Shown here: positions 8,395-17,217 of the stretch, piece by piece | Numbering within the stretch: position 1 is the stretch's first letter | Layout: each line of letters begins with the position of its first letter | NCBI RefSeq assembly: GCF_016918855.1 | Contig: NZ_JADKYB010000001.1 | Span: 558,001 to 622,000 of the forward strand | Source of the DNA: Actinacidiphila acididurans | GTDB taxonomy: Bacteria; Actinomycetota; Actinomycetes; Streptomycetales; Streptomycetaceae | Length of the DNA stretch: 64,000 nucleotides | Reading direction: 5' to 3' | The notes under the pieces: model-generated | The model's database searches: none | What the model saw: only the letters and a program-made list of their open reading frames with translations | What the model was told of the DNA's origin: nothing | Translations under genes and position numbers: made by a program

Positions 8395-8717
8395 AGGTAT
8401 CCGTGCCGCACAACGGACCGGGAACCGGTCACTCCCGGCACCGGCGCCCACCGGCCGCGGTGCGCCCGGTGCGTGGCCGGACCGTACGGCGACTGCCAGG
8501 CCGGCCGCCCGGTGCGACCGCGGCCGCTCACGCCATGGCGCCGTACGGCCGGTTCCTGGCGCAGTTCGGCTGCCCGGCCGGTGTGGTTGTCGTGCAGCAG
8601 GTTCAGGAGCTCGGGTTGCACGGAACGCAGGTTGATGACGTGCCCGGAGGCGCACCTGTGGCAGCGGTGGACAACGATCGGCAGGCAGGTGGGCACGACC
8701 ACCCAGTTCTTGGACAC
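8362..8717 (-). pseudogene. Decayed DUF1062-like gene
   Basis: From the GTG at 8717 the minus strand reads VSKNWVVVPTCLPIVVHRCH, then RCASG, then after an apparent deletion LRSVQPELLNLLHDNHTGRA. A frame change follows, and about 200 bases later comes AARIPVRPVRLIA. These three blocks, in this order, match my memory of full DUF1062 proteins (about 180-200 aa with paired Cys near the N-terminus). The middle is missing or out of frame, so the gene is broken. Its 3' end is fused in frame to the MFS gene. The assignment rests on recalled family motifs. Confidence 0.5.
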
Positions 8718-8976
8718 AGACAGACACCGGTTCCAGTGAGAAGACCGCAGCGAAAAGGAGCGCGGCGCACAGGCGCGACGCGCGACGGTTCAGCGTTCGG
8801 GAGCCTCACTTGGTGTACAACGGCACGTCCTTGGCAGGGAGGGTGGCTGCGGGCGGGAGCACCGTAACAGCGCACGGGACAGCGGCTCCACCGATTTTCG
8901 GGCAGGACGTGCGGCATCTACGTTTGGCCGTGAACCTTTCGGAAGCCGAGGCGTCCGAGGGCCGACAGGGGGACAG

Positions 8977-9287
8977 ATGATGCAGCCCGACAGCGCGGTC
9001 GAACCAGTGCGGGGGAGACCGGCGTTCCGCACGTTCAGGCGCCACTGGCTGGTCGTGGCCGCACTCCCCGTGTCGCTCGCCGCGCTCTGGGGAACGGACG
9101 AGTGGCGGCAGGCAGCGGCCGACCACCGGGCCGAGGCGAGGCCTGGGACAAGCCCGACGACGCCTCTCCGTTGAGTCTCGGTCTGAGCAAGACCATCGGC
9201 TCCTGGCGGAGCGAGTCATGGGCGAACCTCGAGAACGGACGGCTGGAGCTGAACCTCGTGTCGACCGACGGGCGATCATGCCCGTGA
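8977..9287 (+). pseudogene. Small membrane-anchored ORF, apparently frameshifted
   Basis: An ATG at 8977 preceded by gacaggggg starts a 65-codon frame ending at 9174. It contains one hydrophobic segment, HWLVVAALPVSLAALWG, after a basic stretch, like a signal anchor. The next frame (about 9130-9287) continues with a balanced composition (LSLGLSKTIGSWRSESWANL) unlike the Arg/Pro-rich shadow frames elsewhere. One frameshift near 9130-9140 would join them into about 100 residues. I recognise no family. It could equally be two meaningless ORFs. Confidence 0.3.
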
Positions 9288-9340
9288 TCGCCGCGCACTC
9301 GCCGTCTTTCTAACGTTGGAAAAATTGGACCGAAAAAATG

Positions 9341-9415
9341 AAACCAGGGCCGTGGAGCGGCGTCCGCCCCGGTACGAGTGCTGCTCGCTCCGGCCGCTCC
9401 ACGGCGGCCTGGTTT
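9341..9415 (-). terminator. Terminator of the glycoside hydrolase gene
   Basis: The arms aaaccagggccgtggagcggc (9341-9361) and gccgctccacggcggcctgg (9393 onward, then ttt) pair almost perfectly around a 31-base loop. Read on the minus strand, the stem is followed by cattttttcgg, a T-tract typical of an intrinsic terminator. It begins 32 bases beyond the stop of the hydrolase gene at 9447. It may also work for plus-strand transcripts. Confidence 0.75.
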
Positions 9416-9446
9416 CTCTTCATCGTCGGCGATCCTGGAAACTACG

Positions 9447-11981
9447 TCACGGCTTGATCGTGACGACCGCGCGGTCGCCCGCGCCCGCGCCGACGGTGAC
9501 GCTGAACAGCCTGGTCGTCGCGTCGTAGTCGACGGTCCCGACGCTGCCGGTGGTGGCGGTGGCACTCGGCTTGCGCGGCGCGTAGCCGTGCAGGGTCACC
9601 GGCCCCTCACCCGCGGCGAACGCGACGGTGGTGTGCACGCTGCCGTCGTCGCTCAGGTGCTCCAGGCGCTTGTCGCCGTGTGCCACGAACTTGCCCTTGT
9701 CGCCGAGGAAGGCGATTCCGGAGGGGCCGACCGGGGCGACCACCCAGTACGTTCCGCTGGTGACGCCGGTGCTGACCTGGCCGCCCTTCTTGACCAGGGC
9801 GCCGGTGCCGGCGAAGTAGTCGTAGACGTAGGCCGATCCGGTCTCGCCGATCTCGGCCAGGGTGAACGAGGCGTTCTGGGACATGCCGGTGGGCACCGTG
9901 CCCTGGGTGACGCCGAGCCAGTCGATGTTGCCGCCGCTGGCCCCGGTGGCGGTGGCGCGCACGGTGTTGGTGCCCGCGTTGAGGGTGGCGGTCAGGCCGA
10001 CCACGCTCCACGTGGTCCACCAGCCGGTCGAGGGGAACGACAGGTTGCCGGAGTCGCCGCCGTTGACGGTGATCGCGAGCGGGCGGTCGGTGAAGGAGGC
10101 GTTGGCGTAGCGGAACTGCAGCGTGTAGGTGCCCGCGGCGGGCGCGTCCACGGTCCACTCGACGTAGTCGCCACTGGCGTGCTGGTAGTCGGCGAAGCCG
10201 GTGCCGGTGTACCCGCCGTTGTCCTTGCCGACGACGACCCCCGACAGCTTGGCGTTCTCGGCCTGGTAGATCTGCTGCGGCGCGGCGAACTGCCGTGCGT
10301 ACGCGAAGACGTAGCGGTACGTCAGCCCCGGGTGCGCGGCGTGGGTGGAGGCCACCATCGCCGGCATCTGCCCGGCCCCCTCGCCGACGTAGGTCGAGTC
10401 GGTCGGCACGATCGGCACGTCCGGCTTGACGATGATCCCGTCGGGGCGCGCCGCCTGGAACAGGTGGCCGGCGTTCACCTTGCCCAGCGCGTCGCCGACG
10501 CCGACCGGTCCGGCCGACAGGGTCGCCAGCAGCAGGTTGTCGAGCTCGCCGCTCATGAAGACGTCCACCCACGGCCAGATGCCGAGCGCGCCCGCGAACT
10601 GCGAGTCGTACAGGAACATGTCCCACTTCGGCCGGTCGAAGCGGTCGTCGCTGACCCGGATCGTGGTCAGGTTGGGGTAGCGGATGCTCTGCAGGTAGTC
10701 GCGCGGCAGCGCCATGCAGTACTGCATGTCCATGCCGTCGACCGCGGCGTGGTGCGCCATGTTGTCGAAGAACTGGTCGGCGTCGGTGAGGTTCTCGGCG
10801 GGCTTGGCGTTGTTGCACAGCCAGTCCTGCTCGTAGACGACGACCCCGCCGTCCTTGAGGTAGTCCATCACGCTCTGCCAGTACGCCGGGTCGATGACGA
10901 CGTTGTCCGAGAACTGGTACTGGCCGTGGTACGGGCTGGACTTGTCCATCCACCGGGCGTGGGTGACCAGCGGCATCCCCAACTGCTTCTGGAACGCGGA
11001 CAGTCCGTCGGGGAACAGCTGCTTGTCCGCCTCGTACCGGGACGTGCCGTCCGGCAGGTCGTTCCAGTCGCTGTTGGGGCCCTTGGGGTACCACCAGCTG
11101 TCGAGCTGCATGTAGCCCATCGGGATCTTCTGGGACGCCCACTCGTCGCGGACCGCCAGCAGCGTGCCGGCGTACCCCTTGGACTGGTCGAACGTGTAGT
11201 AGTAGTCCGCGCCGTTGTCGGTCCAGTAGCCGAGCGTGCTCAGGACGACGCCCGCGTCGTTGGCCGGCAGCGGCTTGCCCGCGAGCCGGGTCAGCGCGGA
11301 GCCCCACGCGCGGTGGGCGGCGCCGACACCGTCCTTGGCCGACAGGATCGTCTGCCGGGTGTAGCCGGCCGGCAAAGTGGCGACCGAGCCGATCACGCCG
11401 GCGGCGATGGAGCCGTCCGAGGCCTGCGAGGTCTGCGCCTCCTGGAAGTGGTTCGCCGCCGAGAGGATGAAGGTGCTGCCCTTGTCGTCGAAGAACACCC
11501 ACGGGCTGTCCGACGCGCCGGCGAAGGTGTTGAACTGGAACCGGCCGAAGCAGTCGCTGTGGCTCAGCTGGTGCGCGAGCTTCGGGTAGCCGGTGAAGGT
11601 CGGGAACGGATTGCCGTTGGCCCCGGCCTTGACGAAGGTGTCGGTGAAGACGATCGAGGACGCGGCGTTGTACACGCGGATGCCGCCCTTGCGCGCACCG
11701 TCCTGGAAGGTGAACGTGGTCTCCGTGTACGACCCCACCGCGTCGCTTCCCGTGTGGGTGGTGATGTCGGTGGCCGCCGAGCCGACCGATCCGCTGAAGA
11801 TCCAGCCCAGCACGCTCGCCTTCACCTGCCAGGCGCCCGACGCGTTCACCGTTGCCTTCAGGCTTCTCGGCCCGGTCGAGGCCGCGCTCGCCTGCCCGGC
11901 CGCCCCGGCCAGAGGCAGGGCCAGGGCGGCGGATCCGACGCCGGCGACCCGCAGGAAGTCGCGACGGTTGATTCCGGTCAT
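9447..11981 (-). CDS. Tat-exported glycoside hydrolase-like protein with CBM
   Basis: An 844-aa secreted protein. NRRDFLRVAG (residues 5-14) followed by a hydrophobic stretch and AGAAGQASA is a twin-arginine signal. Residues 40-560 form a beta-rich lead-in and a probable TIM-barrel catalytic region (MGYMQLDSWWYPKG, then YEQDWL), reminiscent of alpha-galactosidase-like clans; I cannot name the family or the catalytic pair. Residues 571-700, starting YQAENAKLSG and containing GDYVEWTVDAPAAGTY, are a CBM35/CBM6-type beta-sandwich that binds sugars. The remaining 140 residues are a beta-rich C-terminal domain. GAGGAG precedes the ATG at 11981. It appears monocistronic with its own terminator and presumably attacks an extracellular polysaccharide or galactoside. 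Confidence 0.8.
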   Translation of the reverse strand: MTGINRRDFLRVAGVGSAALALPLAGAAGQASAASTGPRSLKATVNASGAWQVKASVLGWIFSGSVGSAATDITTHTGSDAVGSYTETTFTFQDGARKGGIRVYNAASSIVFTDTFVKAGANGNPFPTFTGYPKLAHQLSHSDCFGRFQFNTFAGASDSPWVFFDDKGSTFILSAANHFQEAQTSQASDGSIAAGVIGSVATLPAGYTRQTILSAKDGVGAAHRAWGSALTRLAGKPLPANDAGVVLSTLGYWTDNGADYYYTFDQSKGYAGTLLAVRDEWASQKIPMGYMQLDSWWYPKGPNSDWNDLPDGTSRYEADKQLFPDGLSAFQKQLGMPLVTHARWMDKSSPYHGQYQFSDNVVIDPAYWQSVMDYLKDGGVVVYEQDWLCNNAKPAENLTDADQFFDNMAHHAAVDGMDMQYCMALPRDYLQSIRYPNLTTIRVSDDRFDRPKWDMFLYDSQFAGALGIWPWVDVFMSGELDNLLLATLSAGPVGVGDALGKVNAGHLFQAARPDGIIVKPDVPIVPTDSTYVGEGAGQMPAMVASTHAAHPGLTYRYVFAYARQFAAPQQIYQAENAKLSGVVVGKDNGGYTGTGFADYQHASGDYVEWTVDAPAAGTYTLQFRYANASFTDRPLAITVNGGDSGNLSFPSTGWWTTWSVVGLTATLNAGTNTVRATATGASGGNIDWLGVTQGTVPTGMSQNASFTLAEIGETGSAYVYDYFAGTGALVKKGGQVSTGVTSGTYWVVAPVGPSGIAFLGDKGKFVAHGDKRLEHLSDDGSVHTTVAFAAGEGPVTLHGYAPRKPSATATTGSVGTVDYDATTRLFSVTVGAGAGDRAVVTIKP

Positions 11982-12657
11982 GAGGGTGCTCCTCGTCTCG
12001 TTGCGGCGCAGCGGAAACCGGCAGTGCTCCGCTGACGTGTCGTCGAAGCCGCGGCCGTGGACGCGTCGCTTCCGGGCGGCGGCGGGAGGCAGTGCTCGTC
12101 ACGGGAGAGCCGGAAGAACGATGGAACAGGCAGCCGGCCGTGCCCGGAGTGCCTGTCCGGCGCACGGAGGTGCCCTTCGCCCGATGAGGGGATGTGGGGC
12201 ACAGTGTGCTGTCGTGTTTCTTTTGAGGTCAACCCTTGCGGCAAAAGAACACTTCTCAACATCTCGCCCCCGCCGACAAGCCGCAGGCAGGGGCCCGTCG
12301 CCGCTGTCGCGGTTCACCCACCTGAATCGCCCCGCTTCCAACATCAAGCGGCCTCTCCCCAGTTGGGGCCGTGCAGCAGGGTTGACCGTCACCCACTGCC
12401 GCGACTAGCGTCACTTCCCGTCACGGTTCACAGTGCCGATTCTCGTTCACATACATGACTGACAGGGCCCTGGATGCTGTCGCCTCACCCGCGACGGCAC
12501 GTGCCGCCCAGGACCCCGCCCGTTCAACTCGCCGACACCGGCCACACAAGGGGGTGACCATCGGCGGCTGTGCCCGCGTAAGGTGCTCCGGTGCTCAACC
12601 GACCGGAGGCCGGCGTGGTACCGCCGGGGCCGCGTCGGGCTGCCCAGGTGAGGTTCC
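11982..12657. other. Intergenic region upstream of the glycoside hydrolase
   Basis: About 680 bases with no credible gene. The right part has unusual AT-rich patches for this genome. It contains an inverted repeat at 12215-12251 and, on the minus strand, a ttgacc hexamer within it that could be the -35 box of the hydrolase promoter. Reading frames here show no recognised domain. Confidence 0.45.
12215..12251. promoter_or_regulatory. AT-rich inverted repeat, possible sugar-response operator
   Basis: Arms tgtttcttttg (12215-12225) and caaaagaaca (12242-12251) are inverted with one gapped base and flank 16 bases. It lies about 235 bases upstream of the secreted hydrolase start, around a TTGACC hexamer on the minus strand. 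An operator for a carbohydrate regulator is plausible but unproven. Confidence 0.35.
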
Positions 12658-12735
12658 TGGCCTGTTCGCCGGGGTGCACCGGGCGCTGCGGCCCGGCGGG
12701 CTGTTCGCCTTCCCGATCGGCGCGCCACCGCCCCT
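12658..12735 (+). pseudogene. Methyltransferase fragment
   Basis: The plus strand reads PGLFAGVHRALRPGGLFAF, the segment around motif II/III of class I SAM-dependent methyltransferases (usual form: hxxvhRvLrPGGlfaf). Nothing recognisable of the SAM-binding motif or of the C-terminal half surrounds it, so it is a leftover piece rather than a gene. Confidence 0.4.
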
Positions 12736-12817
12736 GACCTCGCCCTGGTGCTGGACGCTTGCGGCCTTCGACGCCGGCGCCGGCCCGACGGCAGCCGCGC
12801 TGACGCCCGGTGCTGGT

Positions 12818-12863
12818 CCGGCGGCCGGACTCCCGCTGACGGGAGGGGAGTTCCGGCCGCCGG
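12818..12863 (-). terminator. Terminator of the PHB depolymerase-like gene
   Basis: Arms ccggcggccggactccc (12818-12834) and gggaggggagttccggccgc (from 12841, then cgg) pair over about 17 bp with minor bulges and a short loop. The stem starts 7 bases after the stop codon at 12870 on the minus strand. No T-tract follows, which is common in this group. Confidence 0.6.
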
Positions 12864-12869
12864 GGCAGG

Positions 12870-14423
12870 TCAGCAGGTGCCGTCGGCGATGACGTAGGAG
12901 TCCGTGCCGGTCTGCTTCAGGGTGTGGACGGTGAAGACGTTCCACAGGCCCATGTTCTGGTTGGAGCCGTCGGCGTAGGCGTAGCCGCCGCTCTGGTGGG
13001 CGCGGCCGGCCGCGACCTGGTTGTAGTTGTTGTCGGTGAAGCAGGCCCCGCTGCCGCCGCCTCCGCCGGTGGTCTTGGCCGTCACCGCTGCGGAGGCCGG
13101 TCCGGCCTTCCCCGACGAGTCGACCGCCGCCACCGTGTAGGTGTACGACGTGCCGGCCGTCAGGCCGCTGTCGGTGAACGAGGTGCCGGAGGCCGTACCG
13201 GCAGCGGTGCCGTTGCGGTACACGGTGTACGACGCGGCGCCGGTGACCGCGGTCCAGCTCAGCGAGACCGCGGTGTCGGTGGCCGAGGTCACCGCCAGGC
13301 CGGTGGGCGCGGGCAGCGACCCCGTGCCGCCGCCACCACCTCCGGAGCCGTCCAGGCCCCAGAAGCGCGCGGTGTAGTAGCTCGAGCAGATGGTGTCGAT
13401 GTAGTACGTGCCGGTGCTGCCGCACTGCTCGGTGCCCGAGCCCGGGTCGACCGCGAGCCCGTGGCTCATCCCGGAGATCTGGTACAGCTCCACGGCGGGA
13501 CTGCCCTGGGGGTCGTTGTACACGCTGAGCGTGGTGCCCCCGGGCAGGGACTGGGTGCTGGACGCGGTCTGGCTGATGCCCCAGGCGTTGGTCCACTGGT
13601 CGCGCAACTCGGTCGCGTTGACCGGCTGGACGGTGGTGTCCGAGGTGCCCTGCCAGATCGCGACCCGCGGCCACGGGCCGCCGTACCCCGGGTCGGAGGC
13701 CCGGACCTTGTCACCCCACTGCGCGGGGGTCAGGTTGAGGCTGCCGTACTGGCACTGCGAGGCGGCGGTCTGCGTGGTGGCGCACTGCGCGGGGAGCCCG
13801 GAGTCGACCGAGCCGCCGGCGAAGACGTCCGGGTAGTCGGCGAGCAGGTCGGCGGTCATGCCGCCGCCGGCCGACAGGCCGGTGACGTAGACCCGCTGGG
13901 CGTCCGAGCCGTACTGGGACTTCGCCGTGGTCACCATCGACAGGACCGAGGCTGCCTCGCCCTTGCCCCGGGTGTCCTTCGTGGAGTCGAACCAGCTGAA
14001 GCAGGACAGCGAGTTGTTCGTGGCACTGGTCTGCGGGAGCACCAGGGCGAAGCCCCACAGGTCGGCGTACTTCTGCCAGCCCGAGTTGGCGAAGTAGTCA
14101 CTGGCGCTCTGCGTGCAGCCGTGCAGCGCGACCACCAGGGGCGCGCCGGCGGGCAGGTTGGCGGGAGCGTACTCGTACATCGCGAGGTTGCCCGGGTTGG
14201 ACCCGAACGACGAGACCTGGGTCAGGCCCGCGGCGTTCGCCGGAGCCGCGGACGCGAACACGCCGAGGCCCGCGGCCAGCAGCGCGAGGACCGACAGCAC
14301 CGCGGCCAGCGCGGGATGCCGTCGGCGGGCCCGCCGCGCAGGGGGGCCCGCGGATGTCGAGGACGCGGAGGGCGTCGGGAGGGGCAGGGGGGAGGGCAGG
14401 GGGGGACTGGAGGGAAAGGGCAT
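12870..14423 (-). CDS. Secreted PHB depolymerase-type esterase with FN3 and binding domain
   Basis: A 517-aa exported esterase. Residues 30-65 (RRARRRHPALAAVLSVLALL to ANAA) form a signal peptide. The catalytic alpha/beta-hydrolase domain (about 66-355) has lipase box GLSAGG (Ser184), a candidate Asp262 (SDTTV) and His321 (GMSHG). Gly-rich linkers flank a fibronectin type III domain (372-452). The last 60 residues, starting ACFTDNNYN, match the C-terminal substrate-binding domain of extracellular PHB depolymerases. This catalytic-FN3-binding layout is that of enzymes degrading polyhydroxybutyrate, though feruloyl esterases share the catalytic fold. The ATG at 14423 is chosen because GGAG lies 6 bases upstream; an ATG at 14435 is in frame. 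It is divergent from 3-hydroxybutyrate dehydrogenase, which would use its product. Confidence 0.85.
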   Translation of the reverse strand: MPFPSSPPLPSPLPLPTPSASSTSAGPPARRARRRHPALAAVLSVLALLAAGLGVFASAAPANAAGLTQVSSFGSNPGNLAMYEYAPANLPAGAPLVVALHGCTQSASDYFANSGWQKYADLWGFALVLPQTSATNNSLSCFSWFDSTKDTRGKGEAASVLSMVTTAKSQYGSDAQRVYVTGLSAGGGMTADLLADYPDVFAGGSVDSGLPAQCATTQTAASQCQYGSLNLTPAQWGDKVRASDPGYGGPWPRVAIWQGTSDTTVQPVNATELRDQWTNAWGISQTASSTQSLPGGTTLSVYNDPQGSPAVELYQISGMSHGLAVDPGSGTEQCGSTGTYYIDTICSSYYTARFWGLDGSGGGGGGTGSLPAPTGLAVTSATDTAVSLSWTAVTGAASYTVYRNGTAAGTASGTSFTDSGLTAGTSYTYTVAAVDSSGKAGPASAAVTAKTTGGGGGSGACFTDNNYNQVAAGRAHQSGGYAYADGSNQNMGLWNVFTVHTLKQTGTDSYVIADGTC

Positions 14424-14706
14424 CGTCGGCTCCATGGGGGGATCCGGTCGTCCGGCTGGCGTGGACGGTAGGACCGGCCAGGCGCGCAGGACACGTGACG
14501 GACCGCCACCTCGGTGCCCGGCGAGTGGCGGCCGCCGCCATTGCGGGACTGCGCCCGCGGTGCGAGTCCCCCCCGTTGCCGCAGGCCGCGCCCGCGTGCT
14601 CCGGCCCGGCGCGGCCGTGACATGGCGCGGGCCACCATGCCGTGCGCGGGAAGTATGGCCGCCGCCCACGTGTGCGGGCTCTCGCAACGTTCCTAGCGTG
14701 GCGGCC

Positions 14707-15510
14707 ATGGAGAGCACTCACAGCCCCGGTCCCGGCGGGGCCACCCCGGACGTGCCGGGTGGCGCGGGCTTCCTCGCCGGGCGTACGGCCCTGGTCACCG
14801 GTGGCGCCAGCGGCATCGGGCGGGCCTGCGCCGTGGCGTTCGCCGAGGCCGGCGCCGCCGTGTACGTGGTGGACCGGGCCGCCGACGTGGCCAAGGAGGT
14901 GGCCGCCGAGATCGGCGGCACCTGCCTGGTCGTCGACCTGTCCGACCCCGATGCCGTGGATGGGCTGCCCGCGGACGCCGACATCGTCGTCAACAACGCC
15001 GGGCTGCAGCACGTCGCACCCGTGCACGAGTTCCCGCCGGAGCGGTTCACGCTGATCCAGCGGGTGATGGTCGAGGCGCCGTTCCGCATCCTGCGCCGCA
15101 CCTTGCCGCACATGTACGCGCAGGGGTGGGGACGGGTGATCAACATCTCCTCGGTGCACGGCCTGCGGGCCAGCCCGTACAAGGCGGCGTACGTCGTGGC
15201 CAAGCACGCCCTCGAGGGACTCAGCAAGACCGTCGCGCTCGAAGGCGCCGAGCACGGCGTGACCAGCAACTGCATCAACCCCGGCTACGTGCGCACCCCG
15301 CTGGTCGAGGACCAGATCGCCGGGCAGGCTGCCACCCACGGCATCCCCGAGTCCGAGGTGGTGGACCGCGTGATGCTCGAACGGACCGCGATCAAGCGGC
15401 TGATCGAGCCGGCCGAGGTGGCCGCCGCCGCCCTTTGGCTGTGCTCGGCGCACACCGGCTACATCACCGGCAGCTCACTCCCGGTCGACGGCGGTTGGAC
15501 CGCTCACTAG
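14707..15510 (+). CDS. bdhA: 3-hydroxybutyrate dehydrogenase (SDR)
   Basis: A 267-aa classical SDR with NAD motif TGGASGIG, NNAG, Ser in NISSVHG and the Tyr-Lys pair in YVVAKHALEG. The stretch HGLRASPYKAAYVVAKHALE and the loop NPGYVRTPLVEDQI are characteristic of 3-hydroxybutyrate dehydrogenases, which oxidise 3-hydroxybutyrate to acetoacetate. No ribosome site precedes the ATG at 14707. A tagcgt hexamer (14694-14699) ends 7 bases before it, so the message may be leaderless. It stands between a divergent PHB depolymerase-like gene and a co-directional MHS transporter, and upstream of a 3-oxoacid CoA-transferase, which fits ketone-body catabolism. Confidence 0.88.
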   Translation: MESTHSPGPGGATPDVPGGAGFLAGRTALVTGGASGIGRACAVAFAEAGAAVYVVDRAADVAKEVAAEIGGTCLVVDLSDPDAVDGLPADADIVVNNAGLQHVAPVHEFPPERFTLIQRVMVEAPFRILRRTLPHMYAQGWGRVINISSVHGLRASPYKAAYVVAKHALEGLSKTVALEGAEHGVTSNCINPGYVRTPLVEDQIAGQAATHGIPESEVVDRVMLERTAIKRLIEPAEVAAAALWLCSAHTGYITGSSLPVDGGWTAH

Positions 15511-15664
15511 CCGCCGGAGCCCCCCGCCCGGACCTGCCGCGCCGGGACAGGCCGCGCGGACCCGCCCGCTCGAACCCACCCACGTGGGCCCCCGCCCGGG
15601 CCCGCACACCCAGCCTTCCCCCACACCCCGTCCCCCCGCTCCTCCTCCAGAGAACGGTGACCCC

Positions 15665-17134
15665 ATGGCCCCTCACACCGGCGTGAACGGACCGCAACCC
15701 GCCGGGCCGCCCGGCGCAGCCGAGCCCGCCCGCACCCGCCCCGCCGACCTGCGCCGCGTCGTCGCGGCGAGCCTCATCGGCACGACGGTGGAGTGGTACG
15801 ACTACTTCCTCTACGGCTCGGCCGCGGCGCTCGTCTTCGGCAAGGTCTTCTTCCCGGACTCCGACCCGCTGACCGGCACCCTGCTGTCGTTCCTCACCTA
15901 TGCGATCGGCTTCGCCGCCCGGCCCGTCGGCGCCATGGTCTTCGGGCATTTCGGCGACCGCATCGGCCGCAAGAAGCTGCTGGTGCTGAGCCTGCTGATG
16001 ATGGGCGGCGCGACCACCCTGATCGGCTGCGTGCCCAGCTACGCCAGCATCGGGGTCGCCGCACCGGTGCTGCTCACCCTGCTCCGCGTGATCCAGGGCT
16101 TCGCGCTCGGCGGTGAGTGGGGCGGAGCGGTGCTGCTGGTGTCCGAGCACGGCGACGACCGGCGGCGCGGCTTCTGGGCCTCCTGGCCGCAGGGCGGCGC
16201 CCCCGCGGGAAACCTGATAGCGGTCGGCGTGCTGTCGCTGATGACCACCGTGCAGAGCGACGCGACGTTCACCGCCTGGGGCTGGCGCATCCCGTTCCTG
16301 CTGTCCGCCGTCCTCGTCGGTGTCGGCCTGTGGATCCGGCTGTCGGTCGACGAGTCGCCGCTGTTCAAGGACGCGCTGGCCAAGGCCGAGGAGCGCAAGG
16401 CGCAGGAGCGCGAGCAGGAGGGCGCCGTCGACCGGATCCCGGGCCTGGCGGTGCTGCGCGACCACTGGCGGGACGTGCTCGTCGCCATGGGCGCCCGCAT
16501 GGCGGAGAACATCTCGTACTACGTGATCACCACCTTCGTGCTGGCGTACTGCGTGGAGCACCTCGGCATCGGCAAGCAGACCGCGCTCAACGCCGTGCTG
16601 ATCGGCTCCGGCATCCAGTTCTGCCTGATCCCGCTGTTCGGCGCGCTCTCCGACCGGGTCGGCCGCAAGCCGGTCTACCTGGTGGGCGCGGTGGGCACCG
16701 GCGCCTGGGCGTGGGCCTTCTTCTCCTTGCTCGACACCAAGGACTTCCCGTCCCTGGTGCTGGCGGTGACGGTCGGCCTGGTCTTCCACAGCGCGATGTA
16801 CGCCCCCCAGGCGGCGTTCTTCTCCGAACTGTTCGCGACCCGGATGCGCTACTCGGGCGCCTCGTTCGGCGCCCAGTTCGCCTCGGTGGCGGCCGGTGCG
16901 CCGGCCCCGCTCATCGCGGTGGCGCTGCTCAAGTCGTACGGCGACGCCACGCCGGTGTCGGTGTACGTCTCGCTGGCCGCGGTCGTCACCGTCATCGCGA
17001 TGCTCTTCGCCCGCGAGACGAGGGGCCGGACGCTGACGGACCTGCGGAACCCCGCGGACGACACGGCCGGCGACGCCGAGGGGTCCTCCTCGGTAGTCTC
17101 GGGCTCCACGGAGGTCCCCGCCTCGAACGCGTGA
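15665..17134 (+). CDS. MFS transporter, metabolite:H+ symporter (MHS) family
   Basis: A 489-aa protein with about 12 transmembrane segments. The first helix reads IGTTVEWYDYFLYG and the second loop GHFGDRIGRKKLLV; both are hallmarks of the MHS family that imports small organic acids and osmolytes with protons. RVIQGFALGGEWGGAVLL is also typical. AGAGAA lies before the ATG at 15665. It follows bdhA by 154 bases on the same strand and ends before a strong terminator, so it probably imports 3-hydroxybutyrate or a related acid; the substrate is inferred from context. Confidence 0.88.
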   Translation: MAPHTGVNGPQPAGPPGAAEPARTRPADLRRVVAASLIGTTVEWYDYFLYGSAAALVFGKVFFPDSDPLTGTLLSFLTYAIGFAARPVGAMVFGHFGDRIGRKKLLVLSLLMMGGATTLIGCVPSYASIGVAAPVLLTLLRVIQGFALGGEWGGAVLLVSEHGDDRRRGFWASWPQGGAPAGNLIAVGVLSLMTTVQSDATFTAWGWRIPFLLSAVLVGVGLWIRLSVDESPLFKDALAKAEERKAQEREQEGAVDRIPGLAVLRDHWRDVLVAMGARMAENISYYVITTFVLAYCVEHLGIGKQTALNAVLIGSGIQFCLIPLFGALSDRVGRKPVYLVGAVGTGAWAWAFFSLLDTKDFPSLVLAVTVGLVFHSAMYAPQAAFFSELFATRMRYSGASFGAQFASVAAGAPAPLIAVALLKSYGDATPVSVYVSLAAVVTVIAMLFARETRGRTLTDLRNPADDTAGDAEGSSSVVSGSTEVPASNA

Positions 17135-17161
17135 CGTGCGACGACCCGCCCGCACGCCCCG

Positions 17162-17189
17162 GTGAGGGACCGCACCCGCGGTCCCTCAC
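17162..17189 (+). terminator. Strong hairpin terminator after MHS transporter
   Basis: A perfect 12-bp stem, gtgagggaccgc/gcggtccctcac, with a 4-base loop accc. It starts 27 bases after the transporter stop and ends 28 bases before the PucR start, so it separates the two transcripts. Confidence 0.8.
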
Positions 17190-17217
17190 GGCCGTTCCTA
17201 CCCGCACGGTGGTCCCG

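Noticed and set aside
9378..12035. An 885-residue plus-strand ORF opposite the glycoside hydrolase
   Set aside because: It is Val/Arg/Gly-rich with no motifs; the minus strand has a Tat signal, a CBM and a ribosome site, so the plus ORF is a shadow.
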